Shown: positions 1 to 9,275 of the stretch, in pieces
How positions within the stretch are numbered: the stretch's first letter is position 1
How the letters are laid out: every line of letters begins with the position of its first letter
Assembly (NCBI GenBank): GCA_026706595.1
Contig: JAPOYL010000015.1
Span: 1 to 57,390 of the forward strand
Length of the DNA stretch: 57,390 nt
Source: Gammaproteobacteria bacterium
Lineage (GTDB): Bacteria; Pseudomonadota; Gammaproteobacteria; UBA4575
Reading direction: 5' to 3'
The notes under the pieces: model-generated
Databases searched by the model: none
The model's input: only the letters and a program-made list of their open reading frames with translations
What the model was told of the DNA's origin: nothing
Position numbers and translations under genes: made by a program

Positions 1-110
1 CGTTTTGGATGGGCCGGGGAGTGGGGGGGTAGGTACGGTCCGTCTGTGGTCCGTGGCGGGCTGGGTCGGGGTGGGGGGGCGGCGGGGGGGGGTGGGGGGG
101 GGGGGGGGGT
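1..110. other. G-homopolymer-rich low-complexity contig end
   Basis: The stretch is dominated by runs of G, the longest near 91-109, interrupted by single other bases. Nothing in it reads as a gene. Its position at the very end of the window, and the abrupt change to ordinary sequence at about 110, suggest a sequencing or assembly artefact rather than a biological repeat. A true G-rich repeat cannot be excluded. Confidence 0.6.
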
Positions 111-489
111 AACTAGCAAGGTATATCAACTTCTTTCCGTTTGAATCTTGCACCCCACCTAGTGACTACGAGGCACCCTCATACAAATGAAAAGACTAGC
201 GAATAATTCGTGAACGCAGTGTGATATATATGCCTATTTACATGATTACTATATGAATTTTCGAGAATAGCGCACGATGAAAGGGGTCATCGTAGCGCCC
301 GAGTTTGGAGCTGTCCTCGCAGGACTACAAGACGCACAGACCCAAGCCTTTCATCAGCCATGGCATTCAGGCATTCAAACGCCGATGGCTTTCCAGTACC
401 ATACGCCCGGCATGGACTCCAGACCCCTGGCTTGACTGTACCGAGCCGTAGATTCTGGCACGATTGGACAGTACTCCCAGAAAATAAAC
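111..489. other. Upstream region with no supported gene
   Basis: This is the leader region of the dehalogenase-like gene at 490. It is A+T-richer than the rest of the window between about 170 and 260 and could hold that gene's promoter. No confident -35/-10 pair, RNA gene or inverted repeat was recognised. A 66-codon open frame at 360-560 overlaps the next gene and has no family resemblance, so it is not called. Confidence 0.4.
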
Positions 490-1158
490 ATGATGAAAAA
501 TATCAAGACCTACGTATTCAATGCCTACGGGGCATTGCTGGACACCTACCTGCCGTTTGAGAAGTACCGCGATGAACTGGGCGAGAATGCCCTGATCATC
601 TACAAGCTATGGCGCTCCAAGCGGCTGCAGTACTCCTCCCAGCTGAGCCTGATGAACCAGTACACGAGCTACGACCGGATCCAGAAGTACGCCCTGGACT
701 TCGCCTGCGAGGTGTACGGAGTCAGCGATGAAGGCATCAAGAAAAAGATCCTCAAGGCGCACTCCGAGCTTACCTGCTACCCGGATGTCAAGGAGGTGCT
801 GACTTCACTGAAAGAATCCGGCCTACAGACAGCCGTGCTGTCCAATGGTACCCCCCAGAAACTGAGCTCCACGCTGCGCCATGCCGGCATCGACCATCTT
901 CTGGATGGTGTGTACTCGACCGCACAGGTGCACGCCTACAAGCCCTCGCCCGCAGTGTATGACTTTGTTGGAGAACAGCTTGGCTTGGCGCACAACAGGA
1001 TCTGTTTCGTGTCCTCAAATTCCTGGGATATTGCGGGTGCGGCCTCCTACGGATTTACCTCGGTCTGGGTCAACCGCTATGGCCGAACCCCGGAGCACCT
1101 TCCGTACAAGGCCGATCACGAGATCAAGAGCCTGGGCGAACTACTGTCCTTGGAATAA
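490..1158 (+). CDS. L-2-haloacid dehalogenase-like HAD protein lacking the nucleophile
   Basis: This 222-residue protein has the length and motif order of type II (L-2-haloacid) dehalogenases in the HAD superfamily. Conserved landmarks are Arg42, Ser118-Asn119 (LSNG), Lys151 (YKPSP), Tyr157, and Ser175/Asn177/Asp180 in FVSSNSWDIAGA. Motif I, normally FDAYGTLFD with the Asp forming the covalent ester, reads FNAYGALLD. The catalytic Asp is therefore Asn11 (AAT, 520-522) and the conserved Thr is Ala15. If the sequence is correct, classical dehalogenase activity is unlikely and the protein may be non-catalytic or altered. Two ATG codons are adjacent at 490 and 493. The gene is monocistronic and faces the convergent gene at 1247. 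Confidence 0.85.
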   Translation: MMKNIKTYVFNAYGALLDTYLPFEKYRDELGENALIIYKLWRSKRLQYSSQLSLMNQYTSYDRIQKYALDFACEVYGVSDEGIKKKILKAHSELTCYPDVKEVLTSLKESGLQTAVLSNGTPQKLSSTLRHAGIDHLLDGVYSTAQVHAYKPSPAVYDFVGEQLGLAHNRICFVSSNSWDIAGAASYGFTSVWVNRYGRTPEHLPYKADHEIKSLGELLSLE

Positions 1159-1246
1159 AGGCGGCCCGGGAGAAGCGCCTGGGAGTCGAAACATAAGACC
1201 CGCCCACTTGGGCCAGCCACACTTTTTTAGTCCAAGCCAAAACAGA

Positions 1247-2533
1247 TTATGGGGTCCTCAACAGCTTTCGGCGCACAACGATGTCACACCCGTCATTCGT
1301 GCATTGAAGTCCGCCGTTGTCATTGCGTACCTTTGAGCCGAAGGAGCGGAATTTCTGGTCCAGAACCCTCTTCCTCAGTGCCTGGCCATGGTTGATCTCG
1401 CCGAGATCGACCTGGGTTACCACACCGAGATCTCGGCCATCGACTACCAGCCGGCCCTTGATTGAGTGCCGCCAAAACCGGTACGAGCCGCGGTAAAACG
1501 CACTGCTCCGGAGGTCGTCGTTGTCTTCGCTCAAATCACGCGTGAACTTGACGGACACGGTCCCGAACTTGGTAGCCACCGAATAGTCACCGCGATGATC
1601 TCTCGGCATCGCAGCAACCTTCACCAATACGGTCGGATCAACGCGTTCAAACGCCGCCTTCCACTCGTTCGCAGACGCTGGCACCAGTCCGTTCACGATC
1701 CTGGCTGCGTGTATCCGGTCCGCCCGGGCGGTCAGTTCCGCCTCCACGGCAGCCAGCAACGCCGTCGAGTTGGTCACGACCAAGGGGTAATACTGCAGTC
1801 TGCAGAGCTTGGAGTTTTGATACGTCTTGCCGCCCACGGTGACTGCATGGTCGAGCTGAAATATCGTTCTCAGGTACTTTCCACCGTATTCACCGTCACA
1901 CCAGACGTCGCAGTGGCTGAAGCGCGAACTGTAGAGCCGCAGTACCGTATCGTCTCCGAGCCGCCATTGCCTGGAGCGCCGTGTAGCGATGAACTCCATG
2001 CCGTCACCTACCGTGGCCAACACACGGAAGTCTCCCCTCTTGGCGCCTTGTGCAAGATAGGTCCTGCCGTCGGTAGCCGACCTCGGATAAAGAAAAAAGG
2101 CGAAGTCCCCGCCGACATTGATCTGCACTGGGATGCCCTGGACATCGGTTTCACCCCGGATATCGTGGAACAGTGAATAGTTGTCCTTGGCGCCAACACC
2201 GCTACGACCTTGCACGAATCTCCAGTAGTGCCGATTGGGAACGATGGAATCCAGCTCGCGTTTCTCGGTCTTGATGCCCACAAAGACGTCTTCGACTATC
2301 CTGTAGTAGGGGTATTCGTCAACGTGCTGGAACACGTAACGAAAGCGATTGCTATCAAACGACTCGCTCGAATGGCCGTAGTCGACTGAGGCAAGCTCCT
2401 GGAAGCAGTCTTCGTCGGTCAGTGCCGCCGCCGTGGCATTGCCGCCGATGAGTGGGGCAACCCAAACGATGAACCATATCCACCGGCGGCAGAGGCCACG
2501 CCACGAAGGGCGATAAGCATAATGCGCCGTCAT
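1247..2533 (-). CDS. Exported protein of unknown function
   Basis: A 428-residue protein whose family I do not recognise. Residues ~14-37 form a basic-then-hydrophobic segment ending in NATAAA, consistent with a cleavable signal peptide, so export to the periplasm or outer membrane is inferred. The mature part contains several Cys residues (among them a CDVWCDGEYGG stretch and, near the C-terminus, CTNDGCD) that could form disulfides. It starts only 4 bases after the tyrS stop codon, so it is probably co-transcribed with tyrS, although no functional link is evident. Part of its length is open in other frames, but the signal-peptide start and operon-like spacing favour this strand. Confidence 0.7.
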   Translation of the reverse strand: MTAHYAYRPSWRGLCRRWIWFIVWVAPLIGGNATAAALTDEDCFQELASVDYGHSSESFDSNRFRYVFQHVDEYPYYRIVEDVFVGIKTEKRELDSIVPNRHYWRFVQGRSGVGAKDNYSLFHDIRGETDVQGIPVQINVGGDFAFFLYPRSATDGRTYLAQGAKRGDFRVLATVGDGMEFIATRRSRQWRLGDDTVLRLYSSRFSHCDVWCDGEYGGKYLRTIFQLDHAVTVGGKTYQNSKLCRLQYYPLVVTNSTALLAAVEAELTARADRIHAARIVNGLVPASANEWKAAFERVDPTVLVKVAAMPRDHRGDYSVATKFGTVSVKFTRDLSEDNDDLRSSAFYRGSYRFWRHSIKGRLVVDGRDLGVVTQVDLGEINHGQALRKRVLDQKFRSFGSKVRNDNGGLQCTNDGCDIVVRRKLLRTP

Positions 2534-2537
2534 CGGG

Positions 2538-3737
2538 CTAGCTCAGGCTTATTTTCAAGAACTTGCGCTTGCCGACCTGGAAGATGCCCGAGGTTCCGGC
2601 ACTCAGGCGCAGGTCCTCATCCTCCACCTTGCTGCCGTCGATTCGAACGGCCCCCTGGCGGATCATGCGCATGGCCTCCGAGGTGCTGCTGACCAGCCCG
2701 GCTTCTTTCAGGAGATTGCGGATCGGGATCTCTTTGCCCCCACAGTCGATGCTTTTCTCCTGGATCTCCTCGGGGATGGCGCTTTTCTGGAAGCGCCGGA
2801 TAAAATCCTCCTTGGCGGCCTTTGCGGACTTTTGGTCATGAAAGCGCTCGGTGATCTCAAGCGCCAGCTCGAACTTGACGTCTCTCGGGTTCCTGCCCTG
2901 CCCCACGGCCTTGCGAAGGGACTCGATCTCTGTCATCGGGCGAAAGCTCAGCAACTCGAAGTAGCGCCACATCTTTTCATCGTCGATGCTCATGAGCTTG
3001 CCGAAAATTTCATTGGGCGCCTCGGTGATGCCGATGTAGTTGTCGAGCGACTTCGACATCTTCTCCGGGCCCTGGGTCACGCCCTCCAGGATCGGCAGGG
3101 TCATGACCACCTGAGGCGGCTGGCCGTGTTCCTTTTGCAGTTCGCGCCCCACCAGCAGGTTGAATTTCTGATCGGTTCCGCCAAGCTCCAGGTCCGCTTC
3201 CAGGACCACCGAGTCATAACCCTGCACCAGCGGATACAGCAGTTCGTGGATGGCAATGCCCTGTCCGGACTCATACCGCTGCTGGAAATCATTGCGCTCC
3301 AGCATGCGTGCCACCGTGTACTTGGACGCCAGCTTGACGAGATCGGTCGCGCTCTGGGTATCCATCCAGGTGGAGTTGAACTCGATCCGCGTGGTCTCGG
3401 GATCGAGGATCCTGAACACCTGCTCGCGGTAGGTCTCGGCATTTTCCTGCACCTGCTCGCGCGTCATCGGTTTCCGCATGGTGTTCCTGCCGGTCGGGTC
3501 CCCGATCATGCCGGTAAAGTCACCGATCAGGAAAATGATTTCATGGCCGGCCTGCTGGAACTGGCGCAGCTTGTTGATGAGCACGGTGTGCCCGAGGTGC
3601 AGGTCCGGTGCCGTGGGATCAAAGCCCGCTTTCACACGCAAGGGCTTGCCGGTGGCGAGCCGGGCCTCCAGGTCCTCGGCCACGATCACTTCCTCGGCCC
3701 CGCGGACCAGTTCCTCCATGGAAATCCTGTCAGTCAT
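2538..3737 (-). CDS. tyrS: Tyrosine--tRNA ligase (TyrZ-like type)
   Basis: Class I aminoacyl-tRNA synthetase that charges tRNA-Tyr with tyrosine in the cytoplasm. The HIGH-type signature is HLGH in [13 protein letters not shown] and the second signature is a canonical KMSKS. The KMSKS form and the [18 protein letters not shown] context match the TyrZ-like subgroup rather than Escherichia coli TyrS, which has KFGKT. A C-terminal S4 RNA-binding domain (about residues 335-395) covers the segment with IRQGAVRID. The ATG at 3737 ([10 protein letters not shown]) is preferred over an upstream in-frame TTG at 3770. It gives 399 residues, normal for the family. The gene diverges from the M23 peptidase gene at 3907 and is followed by the exported unknown. 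Confidence 0.95.
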   Translation of the reverse strand: MTDRISMEELVRGAEEVIVAEDLEARLATGKPLRVKAGFDPTAPDLHLGHTVLINKLRQFQQAGHEIIFLIGDFTGMIGDPTGRNTMRKPMTREQVQENAETYREQVFRILDPETTRIEFNSTWMDTQSATDLVKLASKYTVARMLERNDFQQRYESGQGIAIHELLYPLVQGYDSVVLEADLELGGTDQKFNLLVGRELQKEHGQPPQVVMTLPILEGVTQGPEKMSKSLDNYIGITEAPNEIFGKLMSIDDEKMWRYFELLSFRPMTEIESLRKAVGQGRNPRDVKFELALEITERFHDQKSAKAAKEDFIRRFQKSAIPEEIQEKSIDCGGKEIPIRNLLKEAGLVSSTSEAMRMIRQGAVRIDGSKVEDEDLRLSAGTSGIFQVGKRKFLKISLS

Positions 3738-3906
3738 CCGGTCTTTCCGCACGGGCCCCTGGTCGGACAACCGCCCTCGCTTTTAATGACCCGCCGATTT
3801 TGCTAAATTCTGCCAAGCTCTGAGAGAACAGGGACGTCACCATATGCAGAAATCCAAGATTATTCTTTTGAACAGTGTGTCCATGGTTGAAGGTCCATCT
3901 TAAAGT

Positions 3907-5265
3907 ATGGGAACTTCCCAAAAAAGGCCGGCACGCAGCTTTCCCCTGATTCCTCTGGCAACGGTACTGGTGGCTGGCCTGCTGGTCGCAGCAGCCATCC
4001 TGATCACCCCACCCGGGCAGTCTACACCAGGCGGTACGAATCTAGCCAATGCCGCCATGCAGGTGACCGACCTGCCATTGAAGCAGCTTTCCCCCCAGGC
4101 GTTTGCGGATGTTGAACGTGACCTGGATGCGACCGAAACACCTGAACCAACCACACCCGTGCATGCGGGCAAGCCGACAACCGTGGTGGTGAAACGAGGG
4201 GACTCGCTCTCGGCAATCTTCATGCGCCTTGGAATCTATTCCAACCTGGCCCAACTCCTGAAACCGGGCGAGGATCACCGGGCGCTTGAGCGGATCTACC
4301 CGGGACAAAAGCTCGTCTTCACACTCAGCGGAACACGGCTGGACCGTCTGGAGCTGGTACAGACCCCGTACCGCTCCCTCGTGTATTCCCGGAACAATGA
4401 TTCCTTCGTAGCCGAAACCCTGCACCGGCAGCTGGACACGATCCTGCAATATGCCGGCGGCCACATTGACTCCTCGCTGTATCTCGCAGGGCACAGGGCC
4501 GGGATGTCCGATACCCTGATCCAAGACCTGGTGCACATCTTTCGCTGGGACATCGATTTTGCGCTAGACCTGCGGGTCGGCGACAGCTTCTCCATCCTGT
4601 ATGAGAAACATCTTCTGGACGGAGAGGAAGTGGAGGATGGTGAAATTGCGGCAGCCGAGTTTGTCAACAAGGGCATCACTTACAGGGCCTATCGCTACAC
4701 CGATGAAAGTGGCCGTACCGACTACTACACACTGGAAGGCAAAAGCCTGCACAGGACGTTCCTTCGAACCCCTGTGAAAATTGCCCGGATCAGCTCCTAC
4801 TTCAACCCGAGAAGGCGCCATCCCATCCTGAACGTCATTCGTGCGCACCGGGGGGTCGACTATGCGGCGCCTACTGGCACGCCGATTCAGGCCACGGGAG
4901 CCGGTCGGGTCATTTATCGTGGCACCAAGGGCCAGTATGGGAAGATGATCGTGCTCCGGCACGGCAACATCTACTCCACCCTGTATGCGCACATGTCCAG
5001 GTACGCCCGCGGCACTGGCGTTGGCAGAATGGTCAAGCAGGGCCAGACCATCGGCTACGTGGGCAGCACGGGCCTCTCGACCGGCCCGCACCTGCATTAC
5101 GAGTTCCGTGTCAACGGCGTCCACCGCAACCCGCTGAAGGTCAAGCTGCCGCAAACCAAATCCCTGCCCAAGGCCGAGATGGACCGTTTCCTGGCCACGA
5201 TCCATGCTCCCGCCAGGCAACTCGACGCCTACGCACTGAATCGACTGGCCCTGCAGGCTCTGTAG
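3907..5265 (+). CDS. M23-family murein endopeptidase with LysM-like domain (MepM-like)
   Basis: A 452-residue membrane-anchored peptidoglycan hydrolase. An N-terminal transmembrane segment (~13-33) is followed by a LysM/OapA-like domain (~91-139, starting TVVVKRGDSLSAIF), a linker domain, and a lysostaphin-type M23 peptidase domain (~305-412). The zinc ligands fit His314 and Asp318 (HRGVDY) and His397 (HLHYE). His362 and His395 are the likely catalytic histidines, so the site is complete and active enzyme rather than an EnvC/NlpD-type activator is expected. Members such as E. coli MepM cut D-Ala-mDAP cross-links during wall growth. The gene sits 71 bp upstream of anmK, which recycles peptidoglycan sugars, so shared transcription and a cell-wall role are plausible. 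Confidence 0.9.
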   Translation: MGTSQKRPARSFPLIPLATVLVAGLLVAAAILITPPGQSTPGGTNLANAAMQVTDLPLKQLSPQAFADVERDLDATETPEPTTPVHAGKPTTVVVKRGDSLSAIFMRLGIYSNLAQLLKPGEDHRALERIYPGQKLVFTLSGTRLDRLELVQTPYRSLVYSRNNDSFVAETLHRQLDTILQYAGGHIDSSLYLAGHRAGMSDTLIQDLVHIFRWDIDFALDLRVGDSFSILYEKHLLDGEEVEDGEIAAAEFVNKGITYRAYRYTDESGRTDYYTLEGKSLHRTFLRTPVKIARISSYFNPRRRHPILNVIRAHRGVDYAAPTGTPIQATGAGRVIYRGTKGQYGKMIVLRHGNIYSTLYAHMSRYARGTGVGRMVKQGQTIGYVGSTGLSTGPHLHYEFRVNGVHRNPLKVKLPQTKSLPKAEMDRFLATIHAPARQLDAYALNRLALQAL

Positions 5266-5336
5266 GCCCGCACTTTCCAGAGTAGCCTCACATATAGCAA
5301 ACTGTAGCCCTCAACGAGGAGCAGTGTGTACAGAAT

Positions 5337-6449
5337 ATGGCCAGACTTTTCATCGGGCTGATGTCCGGCACCAGCGTGGATGCCATCGATGCCGTGCTGA
5401 TGGATTTGTCAGGCTCGGACACCCGCCTGCTTGCACACTTCAGCCAGCCCATCGATGTGGACCTGAAACGCGAAATCAACCGCGTCATTGCCGCCAGGGC
5501 CTGGCCCCAGGAGACCACAGCACTCGATTCGCGGTTTGCAGCGGCATCTGTTGAGGTCATTGCCCGCCTGCTGGAGGAGGCCGCGGTCCGCGCGGACCAA
5601 GTGGAAGCCGTGGGCAGCCACGGGCAAACGGTGTTTCATGACCCGCAGGGCACGCCACCGGTCTCGATCCAGCTCGGCAACGCCGGGGAGATCGCGCACG
5701 GTGTGGGAATTCCGACGGTCGGCAATTTTCGCAAGGCGGATATCGATGCCGGAGGCCAGGGTGCCCCGCTCGCCTGTGCCTACCATGCCAGAGTATTTCG
5801 CAGCGAACACGAAGACCGGGCCATCCTGAACCTGGGAGGCATCGCCAACCTCACCTTCCTGCCGCAGGACCCGTCCCTGGATATCACAGGCTTTGATACA
5901 GGACCTGCGAACACACTATCGGATGCCTGGGTCCAGCACTGCCGGGGGCTTGATTTCGACCAGGATGGCGACTGGGCGAAAAGCGGCACCGTGGACCGGG
6001 ATTTGCTTGAGCGGATGCTTGAAGACCCCTATTTCAGGCGCCCTCCGCCGAAATCCACCGGTCGCGAGACGTTTAACCTCGACTGGCTGCAGTCCATGCT
6101 TGCCCGGCATGAGAAGCCCCTGTCGGAGCAGGACGTGCAGGCGACCCTGGTGGAGTTCACGGCACAATCCATTGCCCAGGCCATGCACGCCCACCCGTCA
6201 CCGGTAGCACGTGTGCTGCTGTGCGGCGGGGGAAGCCACAATGCCTACCTGGTCTCGTGCCTGGAGCACGCACTGGCGGGCCTGCCCGTGGAATGCACCG
6301 ATGTGCACGGAGTCCCCTCGAAGTGGCTTGAGGCCATGGCATTCGCCTGGCTCGCCAAACAGGCCGTGGACGGTGAGCCTGCCAACCTGCCCAGTGTCAC
6401 CGGGGCCTGCCGGGACGTGGTCCTCGGTGAGGTCCACCGGCCGAAGTGA
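5337..6449 (+). CDS. anmK: Anhydro-N-acetylmuramic acid kinase
   Basis: A 370-residue cytosolic kinase of the peptidoglycan recycling pathway. It hydrolyses the 1,6-anhydro bond of anhydro-MurNAc while phosphorylating it to MurNAc-6-phosphate. The N-terminal phosphate-binding loop is GLMSGTSVDAID (residues 7-18). Other family signatures are GSHGQTVFH, NLGGIANLT, GFDTGPAN and LCGGGSHN. The length is typical. It follows the M23 hydrolase gene on the same strand and ends just before a strong bidirectional terminator. Confidence 0.96.
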   Translation: MARLFIGLMSGTSVDAIDAVLMDLSGSDTRLLAHFSQPIDVDLKREINRVIAARAWPQETTALDSRFAAASVEVIARLLEEAAVRADQVEAVGSHGQTVFHDPQGTPPVSIQLGNAGEIAHGVGIPTVGNFRKADIDAGGQGAPLACAYHARVFRSEHEDRAILNLGGIANLTFLPQDPSLDITGFDTGPANTLSDAWVQHCRGLDFDQDGDWAKSGTVDRDLLERMLEDPYFRRPPPKSTGRETFNLDWLQSMLARHEKPLSEQDVQATLVEFTAQSIAQAMHAHPSPVARVLLCGGGSHNAYLVSCLEHALAGLPVECTDVHGVPSKWLEAMAFAWLAKQAVDGEPANLPSVTGACRDVVLGEVHRPK

Positions 6450-6466
6450 GGGTTTGGGCTGGCCAC

Positions 6467-6494
6467 AAAAAAAGGCGCCCTGTGGGCGCCTTTT
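6467..6494. terminator. Bidirectional intrinsic terminator between anmK and erpA
   Basis: A perfect 11-bp inverted repeat, AAAAGGCGCCC / GGGCGCCTTTT, has a 3-base TGT loop (arms 6470-6480 and 6484-6494). A-rich sequence on the left and T-rich sequence on the right give a U-tract in either direction. It lies between the convergent anmK and erpA genes and fits termination of both. Confidence 0.9.
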
Positions 6495-6517
6495 CTGGAT
6501 AAGATCAGGCTGGCTTC

Positions 6518-6880
6518 TTAGCCTGGAGAAAATGAGGAACCACAGCCGCAGGTCGTCTGCGCATTGGGGTTTCGAATGACGAACTGAGCCCCTTCCAGGC
6601 CTTCCGTGTAATCGATTTCGGCTCCCATCAGGTACTGGAAGCTCATCGGGTCGACCAGCAAGGTGATGCCGCCGTTTTCGACCGAGGTGTCCCCGTCCTG
6701 GAAGTTCTCGTCAAAGGTGAATCCGTACTGGAACCCGGAGCATCCACCGCCGCTCACGAATACGCGAAGCTTGAGGTCCTGGTTGTCCTCTTCCTCGATG
6801 AGCTGCTTGACCTTGTTGGCAGCAGCATCCGTGAATACCAACGATGGGGGTGGTGCGGTTGCGGTTTCAGTTGCGGACAT
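6518..6880 (-). CDS. erpA: A-type iron-sulfur cluster insertion protein ErpA
   Basis: A 120-residue A-type carrier that delivers [Fe-S] clusters to apoproteins such as those of isoprenoid synthesis and respiration. The three cluster-ligand cysteines are Cys47 ([11 protein letters not shown]) and Cys111/Cys113 (TTCGCGSSF). The start at 6880 ([10 protein letters not shown]) has a GGAG sequence 7 bases upstream, which favours it over the in-frame ATG at 6898. It ends next to the shared terminator with anmK. The bactofilin and DUF6776-like genes lie upstream on the same strand. Confidence 0.95.
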   Translation of the reverse strand: MSATETATAPPPSLVFTDAAANKVKQLIEEEDNQDLKLRVFVSGGGCSGFQYGFTFDENFQDGDTSVENGGITLLVDPMSFQYLMGAEIDYTEGLEGAQFVIRNPNAQTTCGCGSSFSPG

Positions 6881-6965
6881 GACTGTACTCCGTGCCAAAA
6901 ACTGTAATCTACAGCGTATAAGTACTAGACCTCAATTCCCTAGTCAATATCCCGAAAGTAGCTGC

Positions 6966-7358
6966 CTACAGGGTATCCGGAGGATTGCTAGAGAGATTGC
7001 TGGAGGGCTGGCAGACCAGCTTTCCGTTGACCTCGGCGCCCACGGTCATGCCCAGCGAGGTGTAGTAAATGTCGCCGTTGATCTTGGCACCGGCTTTCAG
7101 CTCGATGCCTTCGCTGGCATAGATGTCGCCGTGCACGGTGCCGTCGATGATGATGGAGGTGCCACGAATTTCACCCTCGACCACCCCCATCTCGTTGATG
7201 ACTAGCACACTCTTATCCTCGCTCTTTGCCATGACATTGCCCTCAACCGTGCCTTCGATCTGCAGCCCGCCGCCGTAATAGACATCGCCGACCACCTTGG
7301 ACATCGGGCCGACCAGGGTATCGATCTGGACCGCCTTGATTTTTTTCCTAAATGCCAT
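6966..7358 (-). CDS. Bactofilin (polymer-forming cytoskeletal protein)
   Basis: A 130-residue bactofilin. Repeating beta-helix strands run from about residue 15 to 115, visible as alternating hydrophobic segments such as VGDVYYGGGLQIEGTVEGNV and INGDIYYTSLGM. Short charged N- and C-terminal tails match the family. Bactofilins self-assemble without nucleotide and organise cell-wall enzymes or polar structures. The ATG at 7358 has GGAGG 7 bases upstream, whereas the ATG at 7364 would leave almost no spacer, so 7358 is chosen. It starts 2 bases after the upstream membrane-protein gene ends. Confidence 0.93.
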   Translation of the reverse strand: MAFRKKIKAVQIDTLVGPMSKVVGDVYYGGGLQIEGTVEGNVMAKSEDKSVLVINEMGVVEGEIRGTSIIIDGTVHGDIYASEGIELKAGAKINGDIYYTSLGMTVGAEVNGKLVCQPSSNLSSNPPDTL

Positions 7359-7360
7359 AT

Positions 7361-8113
7361 TCATTCCTCCGATCGCACCGTGTGAAGCTCATTCCGCTCG
7401 TAGACCTCGTCCCAACTGTAACTTGCGACAACCGGCTTGCTCTTTTTACCGTCCCGAAGCAACTCCACCTGCACTTCGCTCGGTGCGAAGTCCTCAGGCA
7501 ACGACAGGCTGCCTGATATCTCCTGAAAATACCTGAAAGAAAATCTCGGCGCATCCTTCTTGCGTGCCCCGCGAGTGGCTTCAACCACGAGTTCTTTCGC
7601 CACTCCCTGCTGTTCGCCAGCCACACTGAGGCCAATCACCCCAGAAACCTTTTCCCTTTTCCTGGCCACGCCGGTCAGGATCAGACGGTAGTCAAACTCA
7701 CCCGCAGTGTCGCCTGCCTGCATCTGCAAGGCCCTCACCTGCACTGCGGTGTTGTCCGCATCGGGCGAGTAGAGTGTACGATAAAAATGAAGCTCCTGGG
7801 TCAGCTGCAGCAACTCGGCATCCTTCTCGCGCATCATGGATTTCAATTCCTTTAGCGCTACCGACTCGGCTTCTGCATTTCGCTTGGCAAGCGCCACCTC
7901 GTTCTTGAGCCGGTCGTTCGACTTCTCCAGCGACCGGATCACCTTGTTCTTGTCCGAGACCTCGGACGCCACCAGGTCTTCCAGGAAGGGCAGATTCCTG
8001 CTCATTGTGCCAAGCCCAAAGGCGATGGCCATTGCGACCAGAAAAATCAGGACGATCTGGATGCGCGACACCGGGCGTGCAAAAGGTTCTCGGATGCGAA
8101 TATTCCGTGCCAT
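7361..8113 (-). CDS. Single-pass membrane coiled-coil protein (DUF6776-like)
   Basis: A 250-residue protein with a basic N-terminus, one transmembrane helix (~17-37) and a heptad-like coiled coil (~50-110, rich in Lys/Glu/Leu). A predicted beta-rich domain (~120-245) follows. This architecture, and the position just upstream of a bactofilin gene, match what is annotated DUF6776 in other gammaproteobacteria. The function is not established. An inner-membrane protein facing the periplasm that works with the bactofilin polymer is an inference from the tight spacing. Confidence 0.8.
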   Translation of the reverse strand: MARNIRIREPFARPVSRIQIVLIFLVAMAIAFGLGTMSRNLPFLEDLVASEVSDKNKVIRSLEKSNDRLKNEVALAKRNAEAESVALKELKSMMREKDAELLQLTQELHFYRTLYSPDADNTAVQVRALQMQAGDTAGEFDYRLILTGVARKREKVSGVIGLSVAGEQQGVAKELVVEATRGARKKDAPRFSFRYFQEISGSLSLPEDFAPSEVQVELLRDGKKSKPVVASYSWDEVYERNELHTVRSEE

Positions 8114-8143
8114 CGTCCTGACAAGACCGAAACCGGCGAAGGC

Positions 8144-9175
8144 CTACGGGAAAAGGCCCGCGGCCTGGAGCCCTGAGGTTTCATCCAGGCCGAACATGAG
8201 ATTCATGTTCTGCACGGCCTGCCCTGCCGCCCCCTTGACCAGATTGTCGATTACCGACAGCACGACCACCATATCGCCACCGTTGGGCCGTTGGACGGAG
8301 ATTCGGCAGGAGTTGGAGCCGCGCACGTGCTTGGTCTCCGGCAGGGCATCGCCCTGCAGGACCTCGACAAAGGGCTCCTTCGAAAACCGCTGCCGGTAGA
8401 TGGAGTCCAGATCGGCGGTGCGGTCCACGCCCTGCACGTAGACGGTGGCAAATATGCCTCGCACCATGGGCACGAGATGCGGGGTGAACGTCAGGTTCAC
8501 CGGGGCCTCGCTGATGCCTTGCAGCTCCTGCGTGATCTCCGGCCAGTGCCGATGGGCAGCCACGTTGTACGCCTTGAAATTTTCCCCGGCCTCGCTGAAC
8601 AGGGTCGGTACATTAGCACCCCGCCCGGCACCGCTGACCCCGGACTTGGCATCCGCGATCAGGGGGAATTGCCCGGCCAGGCCCTGCTCAAGCAGGGGCA
8701 GGACGGCCAGGATGATGGCCGTGGGATAGCAGCCTGGATTGGCGACCAGGCGCGCGCTTCGGATGTCCTCGCGATGCACCTCGGGAAGACCATAGACGGC
8801 CTCCTGCAGTAATTCCGGGCAGGCATGCGCCTGCTTGTACCAATGCTCCCAGGTGGCTGCATCCTTGATCCTGAAATCCGCTGCCAGATCGATGACCCGG
8901 ACCCCGGCTTCGAGCAGCTCCGGCACCATGTGCATAGCGGTGCCGTTGGGTGCGGCAAAAAAGACGCACTCGCACTGCTTGAGTTCGGACGGATCAGGCG
9001 CAACGAATTCCAGTTCGCCCAGGCCGGACAGGTGGGGATACAGTGCGGCAAGCGCATTGCCGGCCTCGCTTCGTGAGGTCACGGCCTGCACGCGAGCCCC
9101 GGGGTGGGTGGCGAGCAGGCGCAGCAGTTCCGCACCGGTGTATCCGGTTCCTCCGACTATTCCGACAGAAATCAT
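8144..9175 (-). CDS. argC: N-acetyl-gamma-glutamyl-phosphate reductase
   Basis: A 343-residue NADPH-dependent reductase for the third step of arginine biosynthesis (N-acetylglutamyl phosphate to the semialdehyde). The Rossmann nucleotide motif is [14 protein letters not shown] at residues 5-18. The catalytic cysteine is Cys149 in NPGCYPTA. A conserved His occurs in AHRHWPE. The length fits the long ArgC type. It diverges from the CLC channel gene across about 100 bp. No other arg gene is in the window. Confidence 0.97.
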   Translation of the reverse strand: MISVGIVGGTGYTGAELLRLLATHPGARVQAVTSRSEAGNALAALYPHLSGLGELEFVAPDPSELKQCECVFFAAPNGTAMHMVPELLEAGVRVIDLAADFRIKDAATWEHWYKQAHACPELLQEAVYGLPEVHREDIRSARLVANPGCYPTAIILAVLPLLEQGLAGQFPLIADAKSGVSGAGRGANVPTLFSEAGENFKAYNVAAHRHWPEITQELQGISEAPVNLTFTPHLVPMVRGIFATVYVQGVDRTADLDSIYRQRFSKEPFVEVLQGDALPETKHVRGSNSCRISVQRPNGGDMVVVLSVIDNLVKGAAGQAVQNMNLMFGLDETSGLQAAGLFP

Positions 9176-9275
9176 TTTGGCTGGTCCATGTTGGGATCCC
9201 GTGCATCATACAAGATTCACACAGGCAGCCAAAAGCCGGACCCTGACCCGGATTACCTCTGGCATAATCCCTGCT

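Noticed and set aside
2832-3806. A long plus-strand open frame opposite tyrS
   Set aside because: It is an antisense shadow of a clearly real synthetase gene in GC-rich DNA and shows no protein-family pattern.
3844-3903. A 19-codon open frame just upstream of the M23 peptidase gene, as a leader peptide
   Set aside because: It is short, has no attenuator-like hairpins or regulatory codons, and the weak GGGA upstream is not convincing.
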